Source: Viscum album (lineage: Eukaryota > Streptophyta > Magnoliopsida > Santalales > Viscaceae). From it: 64,000 bases of DNA. This document shows, piece by piece, positions 47,801 through 58,130 of the stretch. Position 1 is the stretch's first letter. Each line of letters begins with the position of its first letter. Location: assembly GCA_963277665.1 (NCBI GenBank), contig OY728160.1:52576605-52640604 (forward strand). Direction: 5' to 3'. A program made the translations under genes and the position numbers. Below the pieces are notes generated by a model, which made no database searches, was not told the DNA's origin, and saw nothing but the letters and a program-made list of their open reading frames with translations.

Positions 47801-48359
47801 AAATTTTATATTATACAATATAATTACACATTATATAACTAAGGCCTCAACCCAAAATCCCTTATTATAGATGTATATTTCCTATAAGGAAGGTTTGAAA
47901 TGGTTGTAGTTTTTTGGGGTGTATGGCTAACATCGAACGAGTAGTAATATCCACCAATTTGAACTTTTCCAAAAGAAAATTTCATTCCAACTTAACTTGT
48001 TGAAATTAGATTAGGATTGTTCAAGGGAGAAACTAGTGGTTAAACCTCCATCATAATATCTGACGAAAGGGAATAAAACATCATGAATCTACTAGTTAAG
48101 GCCATCGACTCTTCTGTCGGTATCAATTTTACTATGTCAAAACATTACGTATAAACTATAAAAATAATATTAAAATTATTATCAATAGTATAATTTCGAA
48201 AGATCATATTTGACCAACAATAATATAACATTCTAATCCATATGGTCACATTTTACTTTATATTCAATTCAATAAAATGTATAAGGTTTTGTTGTGAATG
48301 ATATAATATGACACAAATTTTCAGGAAATAATTATCATTACAATATATAGGAAATTACA
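44894..48359 (-). repeat. 3' LTR of gypsy-2, left half anomalous
   Basis: From about 46,750 to 48,359 it aligns well with 55,590-57,198: 'gaccttaggggatttc' with 'gaccttaggggcatgag', the promoter area near 46,985, the block 'aaaggcattggacacc' with 'aaaggcatttgacacc', and the U3 frame. It ends '..gaaattaca' at 48,359. The part 44,894-46,750 is A+C-rich and I see almost no match to 54,642-55,590, so this half is either very diverged or foreign. Confidence 0.6.
47835..48110 (-). pseudogene. U3-encoded reading frame, gypsy-2 3' LTR copy, frameshifted
   Basis: The minus strand gives 'KFKLVDITTRSMLA' and 'HTPQKTTTISNLPYRKY' then 'TSIIRDFGLRP', matching the other three copies in order. An upstream piece (WNEIFFW) shows a frameshift before KFKL. 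The position, about 250-500 bp from the LTR start, is the same as in gypsy-1. Confidence 0.45.
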
Positions 48360-48374
48360 TTTTCCCCAGTTAAG
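48360..48374 (-). other. Polypurine tract of gypsy-2
   Basis: The minus strand reads 'cttaactggggaaaa' directly before the LTR start 'tgtaatttcc'. A second purine run (gggggagaaa, about 48,390-48,400) lies just inside. Confidence 0.6.
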
Positions 48375-48519
48375 AAATTTCTCCCCCAAAATGTCAATTT
48401 TTTCACTCAATTTCTAAAAGGTTTACAAACTTTTTCCTCATTTTCGCTGATCATTTCCATGTGAATTATTTATATTTTGGGTTACTCGACAACACTTTGA
48501 TGGGGGGTATTATTATTGC

Positions 48520-49760
48520 TTAGAGCATTGTATCTACTTTCCAAGATCTCCACCAGTTACTCCTCATAACAGAGGTCATGATGTAGTGGTACCACATATA
48601 GACTTAGTGCATGTGAATAGATATTTGTAATACATCATGAACATGATATAGGTTTGGTGGTACGGGAAAACTATAGGCCACTGCTATTATATGATCAAGG
48701 ATTTCATATGGACCGATGTACCAGGGGATAAGCTTCACTTTCATTCAAAACCACGTAACTCTCTTCAATTGTGAAGTTGAAAGTAGACTTTGTCACAAAC
48801 ATCAGACTCCCAATCCCTTTGATAGTTGTCAACAAAGATATTCTATTTACTCTTTGTAGCCTTTTTGTTTTGTTGGATGGCATGAACCTTTTCTGTCATA
48901 TCTTACATAAGATTATCCCCATGTAATTTCCTCTCATTATCTTCATCCCAACAAGTTGGAGTTCTACATGGCATCCCATATAGATATTTATAGTTTGAAA
49001 TTTCAGTACTCTAATATAAATTTAATGTGGAATAACTCAAATGATGGGATATGTTGATCCTATAAACCTTTAAATTAAATTTACCATGTTCTCATCATCT
49101 CCTCATGAGTTTGAATAGTCCTTCTATATTGTTCATCCGTTTGGGGGTGATAGGCCATAGTAAAATACAATTTTGTTCTCAAAGCATGTTAAAGGCTTTT
49201 TAGAATTTTCATGTGAACCTTGGATCATAATAAAAAATTATATAAAGTGGGAATCCATAAAACCTCACCTCTTCCTTTATATAAATATTGGAAATTCTAT
49301 TAAGATATAAGTATTCCCAAATATAGTTAAAATGGGTAGTCCTGGTAAGACGGTCTACTACTACCCAAATTGCATTAATCTCTTTGGATGTTCTCTCAAG
49401 ACTAGTTAAAAAGTAAATAGTGATATTTTCCCACTTTCATGTTGGTTTGTGTAGTGGTCTTAATACCCCATTATAATTTTTTTCACTCTTTATTCACATT
49501 TTTACACACCAGACACCTTGTAGTGTTGTCAGCAATATCAATTTTCATGTTATCCCCACAATAATGATCATGAATGTCCTTATATATTTTATTGTTTCCA
49601 TGATTTATAGAGAATGTAGAGATATGAGATTCATCCATAAAATCCTTCTTTATTTCTAGAATATATGGATCACAAAGCCTTGTATAAAATTTTAGTACAC
49701 ATTCTTGATCAATATTAAACTATAAAAACTTCCCATTATTCACTAACTGTATCTTTTAAT
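48520..49760 (-). pseudogene. Integrase of gypsy-2, broken
   Basis: Near 48,620-48,760 the minus strand reads 'LIPWYIGPYEILDHIIAVAY' followed by NLYHVHDVLQISI, matching the integrase C-terminal region PRYIGPFEIL...VAYRLALPP...VHDVFHVS. The core and zinc regions up to about 49,760 align at nucleotide level with 17,100-17,950 of gypsy-1, for example 'cgtttgggggtgataggcc' at 49,138 with 17,357. Many stops. Confidence 0.8.
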
Positions 49761-49979
49761 GTAACAAAGGCTTCCCCCTTTTATATTTTTTGATCTTCTC
49801 TAGTAATTATGGTTGAGAAATAATTTGGGGTAGGTTTGATGATTTATCTTACCATATGATTACCATGTCCAAGTTCCCTAGGAAATTGATTAAAGGATCT
49901 CCTTAAATCCTCATCATTTACATAACAATAGGGTATTTCCAACATAATGAATCAGTGACTTTGTTTTCTATAACATAGT

Positions 49980-50340
49980 GATAATGAATTGAATAATCAT
50001 GTTATTTAAGAAGATCTAACCATCTACTATGTATCATTTTCAATTAATTTTTTTAAACATACATTAACATATGGAGTCTATGTATATATCACATTTATTC
50101 ACATAAATATAGTGCCTCCTCATATTCAGAACAAAACCAACCACTGATAGCTCCAGTTAATGCGTAGGATAATTCTTACCGTGAGGCTTCAACTAATGAG
50201 ATTTATAACAAAATACCTTTTAATTTTTCATGAGGTTTCACCTTAGTCATTTCAAATATTCGTCACTAAAAATAAATAATCCATCTCTGATATATGGTAG
50301 AGTTAACATGGTTATGGAAACAAATCTCTACTTCAGCTCT
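49980..50340 (-). pseudogene. RNase H of gypsy-2, broken
   Basis: The stretch aligns with 18,200-18,560 of gypsy-1, including the segment 'agtgcctcctcatattcag' (50,111) against 'agtgcctccatatcttcag', which encodes part of the DLELAAVVFALKxWRHY motif. It is too interrupted to read as protein for long. Confidence 0.75.
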
Positions 50341-50399
50341 TGGAAACATTCTTCCCACTCATTAGTCCTGATGAACTTATACCGTTTTTAAGTTAACTT

Positions 50400-50550
50400 T
50401 CTTAGTGGGGTAGAATGTCTTGATTATTTTTTACAATCCTCCTATAATATCCTGATAAACCAAAAAAACTAAAAATATTATTTTCTATTATCGGATTTGG
50501 CCACTTATTTTCAACCTTTTTCATAGCATGACCATCTAATATTCCTTTTT
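50400..50550 (-). pseudogene. RT thumb of gypsy-2, left of the insert
   Basis: The minus strand reads 'HAMKKVENKWPNPIIENNIF' then SFFGLSGYYRRIVK, matching the RT thumb DPAKIEAVxxWPxPxxxxxxxSFLGLxGYYRRFVE. It breaks off just upstream of this, where the rest of the RT should be. That rest resumes at about 51,858. Confidence 0.8.
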
Positions 50551-51857
50551 TTGAATGAAATTTAAATTTTTATTTCAAATTCACATTTTTTGGAATAGAA
50601 GGAAACCTAAAAAATCATGAAACTTTATCATTGAACACAAAATGAAATCAAAAAATCATTAAATAAAAGGTTAAGGTTATTAGAACCATTCAATCTGTAT
50701 AATCCCTATTATAATGTAATTACCTTTGTTATTGGGTCTTCTTTAATTATTTGTTCAAAATTATGGGCCACCATTCCCTATGTCAGAACACATTCCTCCA
50801 TATTGGACTTATTTCTATTGAATCCTCATACCAAAAAGTGATATTTTTTGTTGATCCCCACCATTTGATGCTCATTAATATCCACATGAATCATTCTGTA
50901 ACAAATTTGGTTAACCTTCTCCTTTTTATAATTTAGATGTAATTATCCTTCCAAATTTTTTTATTTTGAGTGGTGAATAATCTTCAGGATTTGTTTTTTT
51001 TTTGTAACGCTATGTTATTGGATGATTTTTCCTTCTCTTATTCCAAAATGGACTCATAATATACAAGGATATTAATCTCTTATAGATTAATGTGCTGCTC
51101 ATATGCCCAATATTTCACATTTAATTACCATTTTAAAATCTTGTTATACCCACCCTTTTTAGCAGTCCGTCTCTCCATGGGATTTGGAAGGTAAGAATAG
51201 TCCCTCTGACATTGGGAATTTTTTCCTCGGAGCATCATGTGTGTCCAATGAGTCCCTTTTTACACCTTCTTCATCCTTGGGCTATAAATACCTCTACCAT
51301 GCATAATCCCAAAACATTCCACGAAAAATTGGTTGGACATTCCATATATGATCATGTGACTATGATCACTATCAGAAACTGATATATATTTTGTTTCTTG
51401 GATTCCCATCACTGGATCAACCGGGTTCATGAAACCATTAATATTCCTTTTCCACTTAGGGGTCACTTTCATCTATCTATCCCGATTAAAATATAATAGT
51501 CACCAATACATCAAAATCCTATAAATGATTTTTATGGTAGGCTATACTAAGGGATTACAACTACTCATGAGGCTCCAGTAGTGCATGTAATCCTTCCTCC
51601 GCATGTTCCACTATTTCAGCCTACATAGAAGAGTCTAGCAAGATGTTTGATGGAGCATCCTCATGAGAATTTGAATTAATTTCCTCTTTTGGATAAGAAA
51701 AAACAAGTCTCACATAATCTACATAAGAACTCACTCTCCTAGTATGGGAGACAACATGCACCCCCTCAAAACTCCCATCACCATTTAGGACCGATTTTAG
51801 AGAAATGATGGATCCCAATTCATGCCTTAAAGCATCAATTGTTTTCCAAAGTTCACC
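50551..51857 (-). other. Unrecognised 1.3-kb insert inside the gypsy-2 RT
   Basis: The gypsy-1 RT is continuous across this point, so about 1.3 kb was inserted in gypsy-2. On the minus strand it has a 65-codon frame (51,621-51,818: 'GSIISLKSVLNGDGSFEGV', 'VHVVSHTRRVSSYVDYVR') and a 70-codon frame (51,260-51,472: 'MKVTPKWKRNINGFMNPV', 'HSHMIIYGMSNQFFVECFG'). Both have balanced composition and the surrounding DNA is richer in G and C than the retroelements. I recognise no family. No inverted repeats or clear target duplication were found. A captured host gene fragment or another mobile element is possible. Confidence 0.5.
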
Positions 51858-52560
51858 GGTAACAATATTCTAGAAGAAATAAAATTTTTGTAACCAAAAT
51901 TCACATGTTATTAACATTCCAAATAATCTCTCCTTCCTCAATATTTTAAGGGTAACCATTAGATAAACCTCATACTCCATGTAAATTTTATGATATATCA
52001 GAATATCACTCATAAAAACTATCACAAAAAATATAAAGGTCGTACTTAATAAAAATATTAATCTAATCCATAAATATAGAAGGGGAATTAGTTAAGATAA
52101 ATGTAATACCAATAAACATGTAATTCCTATATATTTATTGGAATTCAGTATTTGGATTATCCTCTTTCATTACCATCAATTAATGATAACTAGATCAAAG
52201 ATCAATCATTGAGTAGAATTTAGCACTATGGACCTATTCAAATAAACCATCATTCCTTGGGAGAGGTTTCATGTTCTTCACAGTGATATAATTAAGTTCT
52301 CTATATTCAATTCATAGCTTCCTTTTTCCATCCTTCTTCTTTACAATGTTAATTAGTGCTCCCTAAGGAGACACAATTTTCTAGATAAAATCATTCTCCA
52401 AAAGATAGTGTATTTTTTATTTAATTGCTTTATCATTATATATTCAATTATATGTGGGTTTATTTACATTGTCTTGGATCCAAGCATGAGTTTATTGGAT
52501 AAATCTACCTATCTTTCTGGGGGGGTCTAGTTAACTCCTTAGGAAATATAAAAATTTATT
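51858..52560 (-). pseudogene. RT of gypsy-2, fingers and palm, right of the insert
   Basis: Right to left: 'VFPKELTRPPQ' near 52,530 (FPEELPGLPP), 'IVKKKDGKRKL' with 'IEYRELNYITVKN' and 'PLPRNDGLF' near 52,240-52,370 ([36 protein letters not shown]), then 'IDL*SSYH*LMV' ([12 protein letters not shown]) near 52,170-52,200. The YxDD region near 51,990-52,030 is unreadable. The 'EFWLQKFYFF' piece at 51,880-51,905 is the point where gypsy-1 continues into the thumb but this copy is cut. Confidence 0.85.
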
Positions 52561-52599
52561 CTTGAGTGATTTGGACACTTTTCATTCATATAAATTAAT

Positions 52600-53130
52600 T
52601 TCCTTCTTCATATTCACAGATCATATCCCTAAAGAAAGCTATGGGTGATGCTTCTTGAAAAATCTCAATTCATGATATATATCCTTTAAAAACAACAATA
52701 TGTATTCCAATCTAGACTACTGATATTTCCTTAAATCTTTAGTTGATCTTCGCATTATACCATGAGAGCCAGTGCATCCCTAGTATAATATCTAATTCCA
52801 TCTTGGGAATGACAACTAGATTAACAATGATGTTTTCCTCACCAATCTGAATACTATAGTTTTATATATTTTTAATTCTAGAATTATCTTGATATGTTTC
52901 TTGAATAATAAATCTTAATCTATATGTTTAGGGATTGATTATATATTATTTTAAAACTAGGAGGAAATAAAGGAATGTGTAGAACTAAAATAAAATAAGT
53001 TAATTGATAGATTTTAGTAGTCAATAATATTACAATATACTATATTAATTGGAGCTTCAAATTCAGCCTACTTGATAGAAAAAGAACAACCTTTCTCTTT
53101 TGTCCAATGCTGAGGTTGGTGGTGATTCCC
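52600..53130 (-). pseudogene. Protease region of gypsy-2, heavily decayed
   Basis: The DNA aligns with 19,590-20,065 of gypsy-1: 'agtataatatctaattccat' near 52,790 with the 'agtataatatcaaattacaa' segment near 19,706, and 'gaggaaataaaggaatg' near 52,960 with 19,887. No active-site motif can be read. Confidence 0.6.
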
Positions 53131-53229
53131 CTCCATTAACTTTAGCTTTGGAAAGTGATTTTTGAAGTGGGAAAGATGTCCACACATGAAGAATTGGACT
53201 TTTGGATTGTCTTAAACCATCATACCTTT

Positions 53230-54120
53230 TTTTCTTAGTGATGATAAGTTAAGGCTTCACCTTAATAAGGAAGTTCTGAGAAATATAGCCATCTCATCCA
53301 AACTTGTAACATTACCCACTCCCAATCATAAAATTCCTTCAATTCTTCTTCCCGTATTTTTTTCATATGGTAAGTTTCACTTTTTTTCACCTCTTTCCTG
53401 ATAAAAGTTCTTATATAATATTGGATACATTGATATCTAATTTTTATTCGATCTCTAAGACCACTGTGTCTCTCTAAAATCCAACACAACCATCATACCA
53501 CTCCGAACTCTCCCCTCATAGCATTCAATGTCTTGTTTGGAAAAATTAATCCTTAGATGTGGTCTTGGTCCACCAAAGAATCTATCAAACGTTCTATTAT
53601 AGTTCATGACAAAGATATATGTTTATATAGAAAGTCTTCAAAGGTTCATCTCATAACACCCAATTAATTGTTTTACTTATGCTTTAGCTCTATGAATTAT
53701 TTCTCCATTTTGGTTCGCATCAAACAGGTAAAATATGTATTGAAAAATGGTTTCCCTAAACTCATCCCACTCAATATCAACAATATCTCTTATTCTATTC
53801 ATGTTTTAACCATTTTTCACCATTGATTAGCTTATCCCTCTAAGTGATACACAGCCAGGGTAACCTTCTCTTTCTCCAAAAAATGGGGTACAAAAAAATC
53901 ATTTCTATAGATCTTATCCATTGTTCATCAACCAATTAGTCAGTAGGTCCACTGAAATATGGTAGCCATTAAAACCTAAAGGACTAAATGTATATTTGTT
54001 CCCTTAAGGTAGAATTTGTTACCTCATCATTATTCAGGTTATTTATCTTAACTCAAGTCATGTGATTTATCATCACATGAATTATTTCATTCTAACATCC
54101 TTCATAGGGCTGTCAAACCT
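53230..54120 (-). pseudogene. Gag of gypsy-2 with dead zinc knuckle
   Basis: Near 53,270-53,320 the minus strand reads CYKFG*DGYISQNF then IKVKP, the counterpart of CYKCVRDGHIAQNC in gypsy-1; only the first Cys survives. A 75-codon open stretch (53,262-53,489) covers this region in another frame. The capsid-like part to about 54,120 aligns with gypsy-1 gag, for instance 'caatgggtcagtagatcca' at 20,862 with 'aattagtcagtaggtccact' near 53,935. Confidence 0.75.
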
Positions 54121-54627
54121 CGGCATATTTTTCTAATCATTTAAACAGTTCCCCTTATTTCCCACAATTTCCTAAAAGAAGAAAACCCTTTGAGGGAGTC
54201 ATATTTATTTTAAAAATATTATAATCATAGATTAATTTCTATCTCTTAAAACATCATTCTTAAATATGTTATTAATTAACAACAATTACATTTTTGATAA
54301 ATCCTTCTAAATGGATCATAAAAATCCCATGACTAACCAAATATATCCCCCGAGACTATCATACTAGATGAAAATTAAGTCCAATTATTATGTACCGGGT
54401 TACGCTAAGTCCAGTCCGATGCACCTTTTCAATGTTGTTACCCCTAGGTACATCTATGCTAGAACCACTTCCACTTGTTCTAATCTAGAAAATGATTTAT
54501 TTTCTAAGAAACCAATTACTTAGTACTTCAACAAAAATAAAAAGTTGGTTTCCTATATTTTATTGTGTACCTATGGGTATTATTAAATTTTTTAAACCTT
54601 AATTTCCATAAATAGAAAAAACTTTCC

Positions 54628-54640
54628 TTTGATTCGTACT
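54628..54640 (-). other. Primer-binding-site remnant of gypsy-2
   Basis: The minus strand reads 'gtacgaatcaaa' beside the LTR end 'ccat', at the same place as 'ttggtatcaaatgat' in gypsy-1. It is decayed. Confidence 0.5.
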
Positions 54641-54641
54641 A

Positions 54642-57198
54642 TGGAATTCCAACATTTTATTATATAAATATTTTATTTAATTTTAAAAAATAGAGGTTCT
54701 ATTAAGGTTCATTTTCATGGAATTAAGGTAAACAAAACATTAAAACATAAAACATTATTATGAAAAACATAAAAGAGTTATTCGTTAGTTATTAAAAAGT
54801 AATTTTACTTCATCTCACAACCAAGTCACATACATAAAAGTAAAGGGTGAGAATAAGGCCTTATAAGGGAGAGCAAGGGGAAACAATTTACATGAGATCT
54901 GGAGAAATATATATAAGAACATGAGGAATATAATAAAAGAATTGGAAAAAGAAAACGCGGAATATCAGATAAAATATAACATGAATTGTAACATGTAAAT
55001 GTTGCTACAACATTTATTTTAGACATTCATAATCATATCACCAATAATTATATTTGAGGTCTCATAAAATTACCAAGGTTCTTTTCCAAGGGATCCTAAT
55101 ACATATCATTTATATAGATTAAAGTCTTTACCTAATGCATTAGGTTTCTATCTAGATTAACCCTTAATATATCTTAATTTTATTTGATCCAAATAGATAA
55201 AAATTAAAATTTTCATAAATAACCCATGGGGAATAAAAGAAATTGGATTTGTATCAAAATCATGGAGTTTTAAAAGTGCTTAAAACATGATCATTATGTC
55301 AATTCTAACCCATTTAAAGGGAATAATAGTTTGATGAATAGAAATTAAAGAATAAAATAATTAATTTTTAGATCATGGAGAATAACTTCGGAAAATAAGG
55401 AGGTTTGGGAATTTAAATAGTAAAAATAAAAGCGAAATTCATGATGAAAAGAGCGAAATTTTGGGATGTAAAATTAGTAGCATACATGGTATAAAACATA
55501 CTTTTAGAAAATGTTAAAAAGAGAGTGTACATATATATCTCATTGATAAAACTTAATTTTTTCATTTGGGAATGATTAGACAAATATGGGAGAGTGACCA
55601 TAACATTTAGAAGACGGATACAAAAAGAGGTTTTTGATATGAAGAGAAAACAAGGATATTTCCCTTACCTTGAAAGGTAACTCATAAGGTAATAGGATTA
55701 AGACCTTAGGGGCATGAGAACACCTTGTAAGAACTCCTTTATAGATAAAACTATCATATATTAGTGGACTATGAAATGGGAATGAAATAAAAACAGATAA
55801 ATGGGTGGGCATTTATAGAAAATGTGGGGTATTTGTTTATTAATTTAAAAATAAAGGCATTTGACACCTAGGTAGTGGTAAATGACATACCAGAGGCGTA
55901 CCCAAGTAATTTAACACTTGGGAAACATATTATATTATCATAACTTGACAATAATTTTATATTACTTAATTTTTAAATGAAAACTAATATCTTTACACAA
56001 TAATATTTTTTAAGTTACAGTTTCCATTTTAGAGTTTAGAAAGTAAATCATATAATTGGAAATTAATTAAAATAAATTAAAATACACTATATTTATAAAA
56101 TCACATATTCTATGTATTGTATTGTGGTTAATTAATTATTATATCACAATTACATAATTATGATGTCGTTAATATACCAAAAAACTAAAATTGTAATATT
56201 ATTCACGAACAATTGTTGCATTTTTGAAAATTCTTATAAATTCACCAAACCCTAATTTTAAAATGATGATTTAAAAAATAATATTAATTTTATAATAATA
56301 ATTCTATAATTATGAGAATTTTATCATTTAAATATAAAAATATTTTTTTATTAAAAATAATAACGGATTGAAAATGCATAGTGAAATTTCTAACACTTGA
56401 TTAAAAAAGTATTTTATCATTTGGTTTTAAATAAGAGTGTTTTAATCATAATATTTCATAAAAATAAACACTATTCATAATACGTTATTTTATTATAATG
56501 ATTACTTCATTTATGAAACATATAATCTATAACCAAAAAATAAATTTATCCACTTCCATATGAAATTTCTTAAGAAAAACTATTCTTAAAATCGAAATTA
56601 TTGAATAAGAGCATAATCTATTCAAAGGAATTGCACTTTAAGTTACCAATTTCTTGACCCATAACCCCGTATTACACCCAAATACTCCCTAAGAGTAAGG
56701 TTTATAGTGGTGGTAGTTTCGTGGGTTGCCTCAGCTAATATCGACTGAGTGGTGACATCCACTAACTTAAACTTCTCTCGAAAGATATTTTGTTCAAGCC
56801 TCACTTGTTGAATCTCAGCTTGGGCTTGGTCAAGGTAGAACCCCATTGATGAAACCTCCCTTCCAAGATCATTCAAAATGACTTAAAAGGTCATGAACCT
56901 ACTGGTTGAGTCCATCAAATCTTTTTTCTATATTAATAACAATTGGTCAAAAAATTACTTATACACTCTAATGATAACGTTAAAATTATGGTCAAGAGTA
57001 ATGTTTCCAACGATCATATTGACCAATTCTCATATTGACCAGTAGTCATAATTGAAAAATGGAAGTATAACGGCTGAATCCAGATGGTCACATTTTTCTA
57101 TATATTCACTTCATTAAAAAAAGATATTTTTTTCAATAATATACTATAACAAAATTTTTACGAAAAAAATTATCATTCCAATTGTATAGTCTGTTACA
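54642..57198 (-). repeat. 5' LTR of gypsy-2
   Basis: It starts 'tggaattcc' in plus coordinates and ends 'ctgttaca' at 57,198. The inner 1 kb matches the gypsy-1 LTR ('aaacattaaaacataaaac' near 54,737 against 21,630), and the outer 1.6 kb matches the left LTR of gypsy-2. A TATA-like 'ctataaatg' is at 55,810-55,818, and the U3 frame is at 56,643-56,876. Confidence 0.85.
56643..56876 (-). CDS. U3-encoded reading frame, gypsy-2 5' LTR copy
   Basis: A 77-codon open frame contains 'GFYLDQAQAEIQQVRLEQN', 'FREKFKLVDVTTQSIL' and 'LREYLGVIRGY'. Its N-terminal half is the best coiled-coil-like stretch of the four copies, with DQAQAEIQQ matching DQDQDEIQH in gypsy-1. It lies about 320-555 bp from the LTR start, sense to gag-pol. 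The family is not recognised. Confidence 0.45.
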   Translation of the reverse strand: MNDLGREVSSMGFYLDQAQAEIQQVRLEQNIFREKFKLVDVTTQSILAEATHETTTTINLTLREYLGVIRGYGSRNW

Positions 57199-57309
57199 GT
57201 CATAATAGTATACGGATCTTTTAGACATGGATTTTTATGTATCATAAGTTACCAAAGAAAATGAATTTAATTGAATAAAAATATATATTTCAATTTATTA
57301 GCGTGTTAC
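57199..57309 (-). repeat. Probable 5' tip of solo LTR gypsy-4
   Basis: This 111-bp strip separates the gypsy-2 LTR from the resumed copia-C RT. Its minus strand begins 'tgtaacacgc' at 57,309. I interpret it as the start of the LTR whose bulk lies at 39,673-44,893, cut off by gypsy-2. Confidence 0.4.
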
Positions 57310-57560
57310 AGTTGTACTCTAGCTATCTGTGAAAAATTTTATCCATGGTCTATTGTTAGGATATCTTATAACCATTATCAATGAGTCATTCCTTGTTTTA
57401 AAAGTTGTTTTATTCACATCATAATTATTTTTTTAAGTACAATTTCACTCCTACAACCATATCATCATTAGAATGTTTAATTAACATCCAAATAATTTTC
57501 CATTCATATTGATTAATATATTCTCATATAATAATTATACAATTATCACCACCTAAGGAA
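57310..57560 (-). pseudogene. RT of copia-C, N-terminal part
   Basis: The minus strand reads 'NQYEWKIIWMLIKHSNDD' then MVVGVKLYLKK, matching NQFExNxVWxLVxRPxxxxVIGTKWVFKxK. After stops, 'LIDNGYKIS' and 'MDKIFHR*LEY' match RLVAQGYxQxEGIDxDETFAPVARLEAI. It ends at 57,310, and the next residues expected in the family are the first ones found at 39,672, so the two pieces are one RT. Confidence 0.8.
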
Positions 57561-57869
57561 TCAGTTACCATTTCAGGTTTAAATTAATATATGAATAAAA
57601 TATTAACACATTAATTTTGAAAATAAATTCTAGTTCTAAATAATTTATCTACATTGAAAATAAAATTATCAGTGGTATGATTACATATTATCATATAGTA
57701 TGTATGTAAAAAAATGATTTCCCTCAAATATCAATTGAGTATCATCTGTTAGACTAGTCTCTAGTATGAAAATTAATGGTACATTTGGATCAAATTACAA
57801 AAATAATTAAGAACATGTTTTAAAAACACAATATATATAAATTTAATAATCTTCATGGCTAGATTTTTT

Positions 57870-58130
57870 ATAATTATCAACTTCATAAAACATAATATGT
57901 TTATTTTTTTAAAAGGTTTGTGATTTTATATTGAAGACATGAAAATATTTACTTGTATAGGAGTAACCAAGAAAAATACCTTCATCATAACTGAGATTAG
58001 TTTTTATAATATTATCCTTAGTATTCAAAAATGATTACTTTGCATATAAAAACTCTGAGGTAACCATGTTTTGGATTCCTTCCATCCCATAATTCAAATT
58101 GTTTTAAATCTAAAACAAGATGAAGTAAAT
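57870..58130 (-). pseudogene. Integrase C-terminal region of copia-C
   Basis: 'YDEGIFLGYSYTSKYFHVF' followed by 'KNKHIMFYEVDN' (57,880-58,000) matches the copia motif SDEGIFLGYSxxSKAYRVFNxxxxxVEESIHVxFDExN. Upstream pieces near 58,030-58,110 correspond to PYELWxGRKPxxSxxxxFGCKCFI. It is the region just after the integrase catalytic core and precedes RT on the minus strand. Confidence 0.85.

Larger units (their letters stand above)
44894..57198 (-). mobile_element. Ty3/gypsy retrotransposon gypsy-2, minus strand
   Basis: It is a relative of gypsy-1: every domain aligns with it in order, and the LTRs share the TATA area and the U3 frame. The right LTR is 54,642-57,198, with a PBS remnant beside it. 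The left LTR is certain only from about 46,750 to 48,359; the outer edge at 44,894 ('tgccatccc', like the gypsy-1 LTR end) is a suggestion. Flanks 'atcat' (44,890-44,894) and 'gtcat' (57,199-57,203) agree in four of five bases. It is more decayed than gypsy-1 and carries a 1.3-kb insert in RT. Confidence 0.8.
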
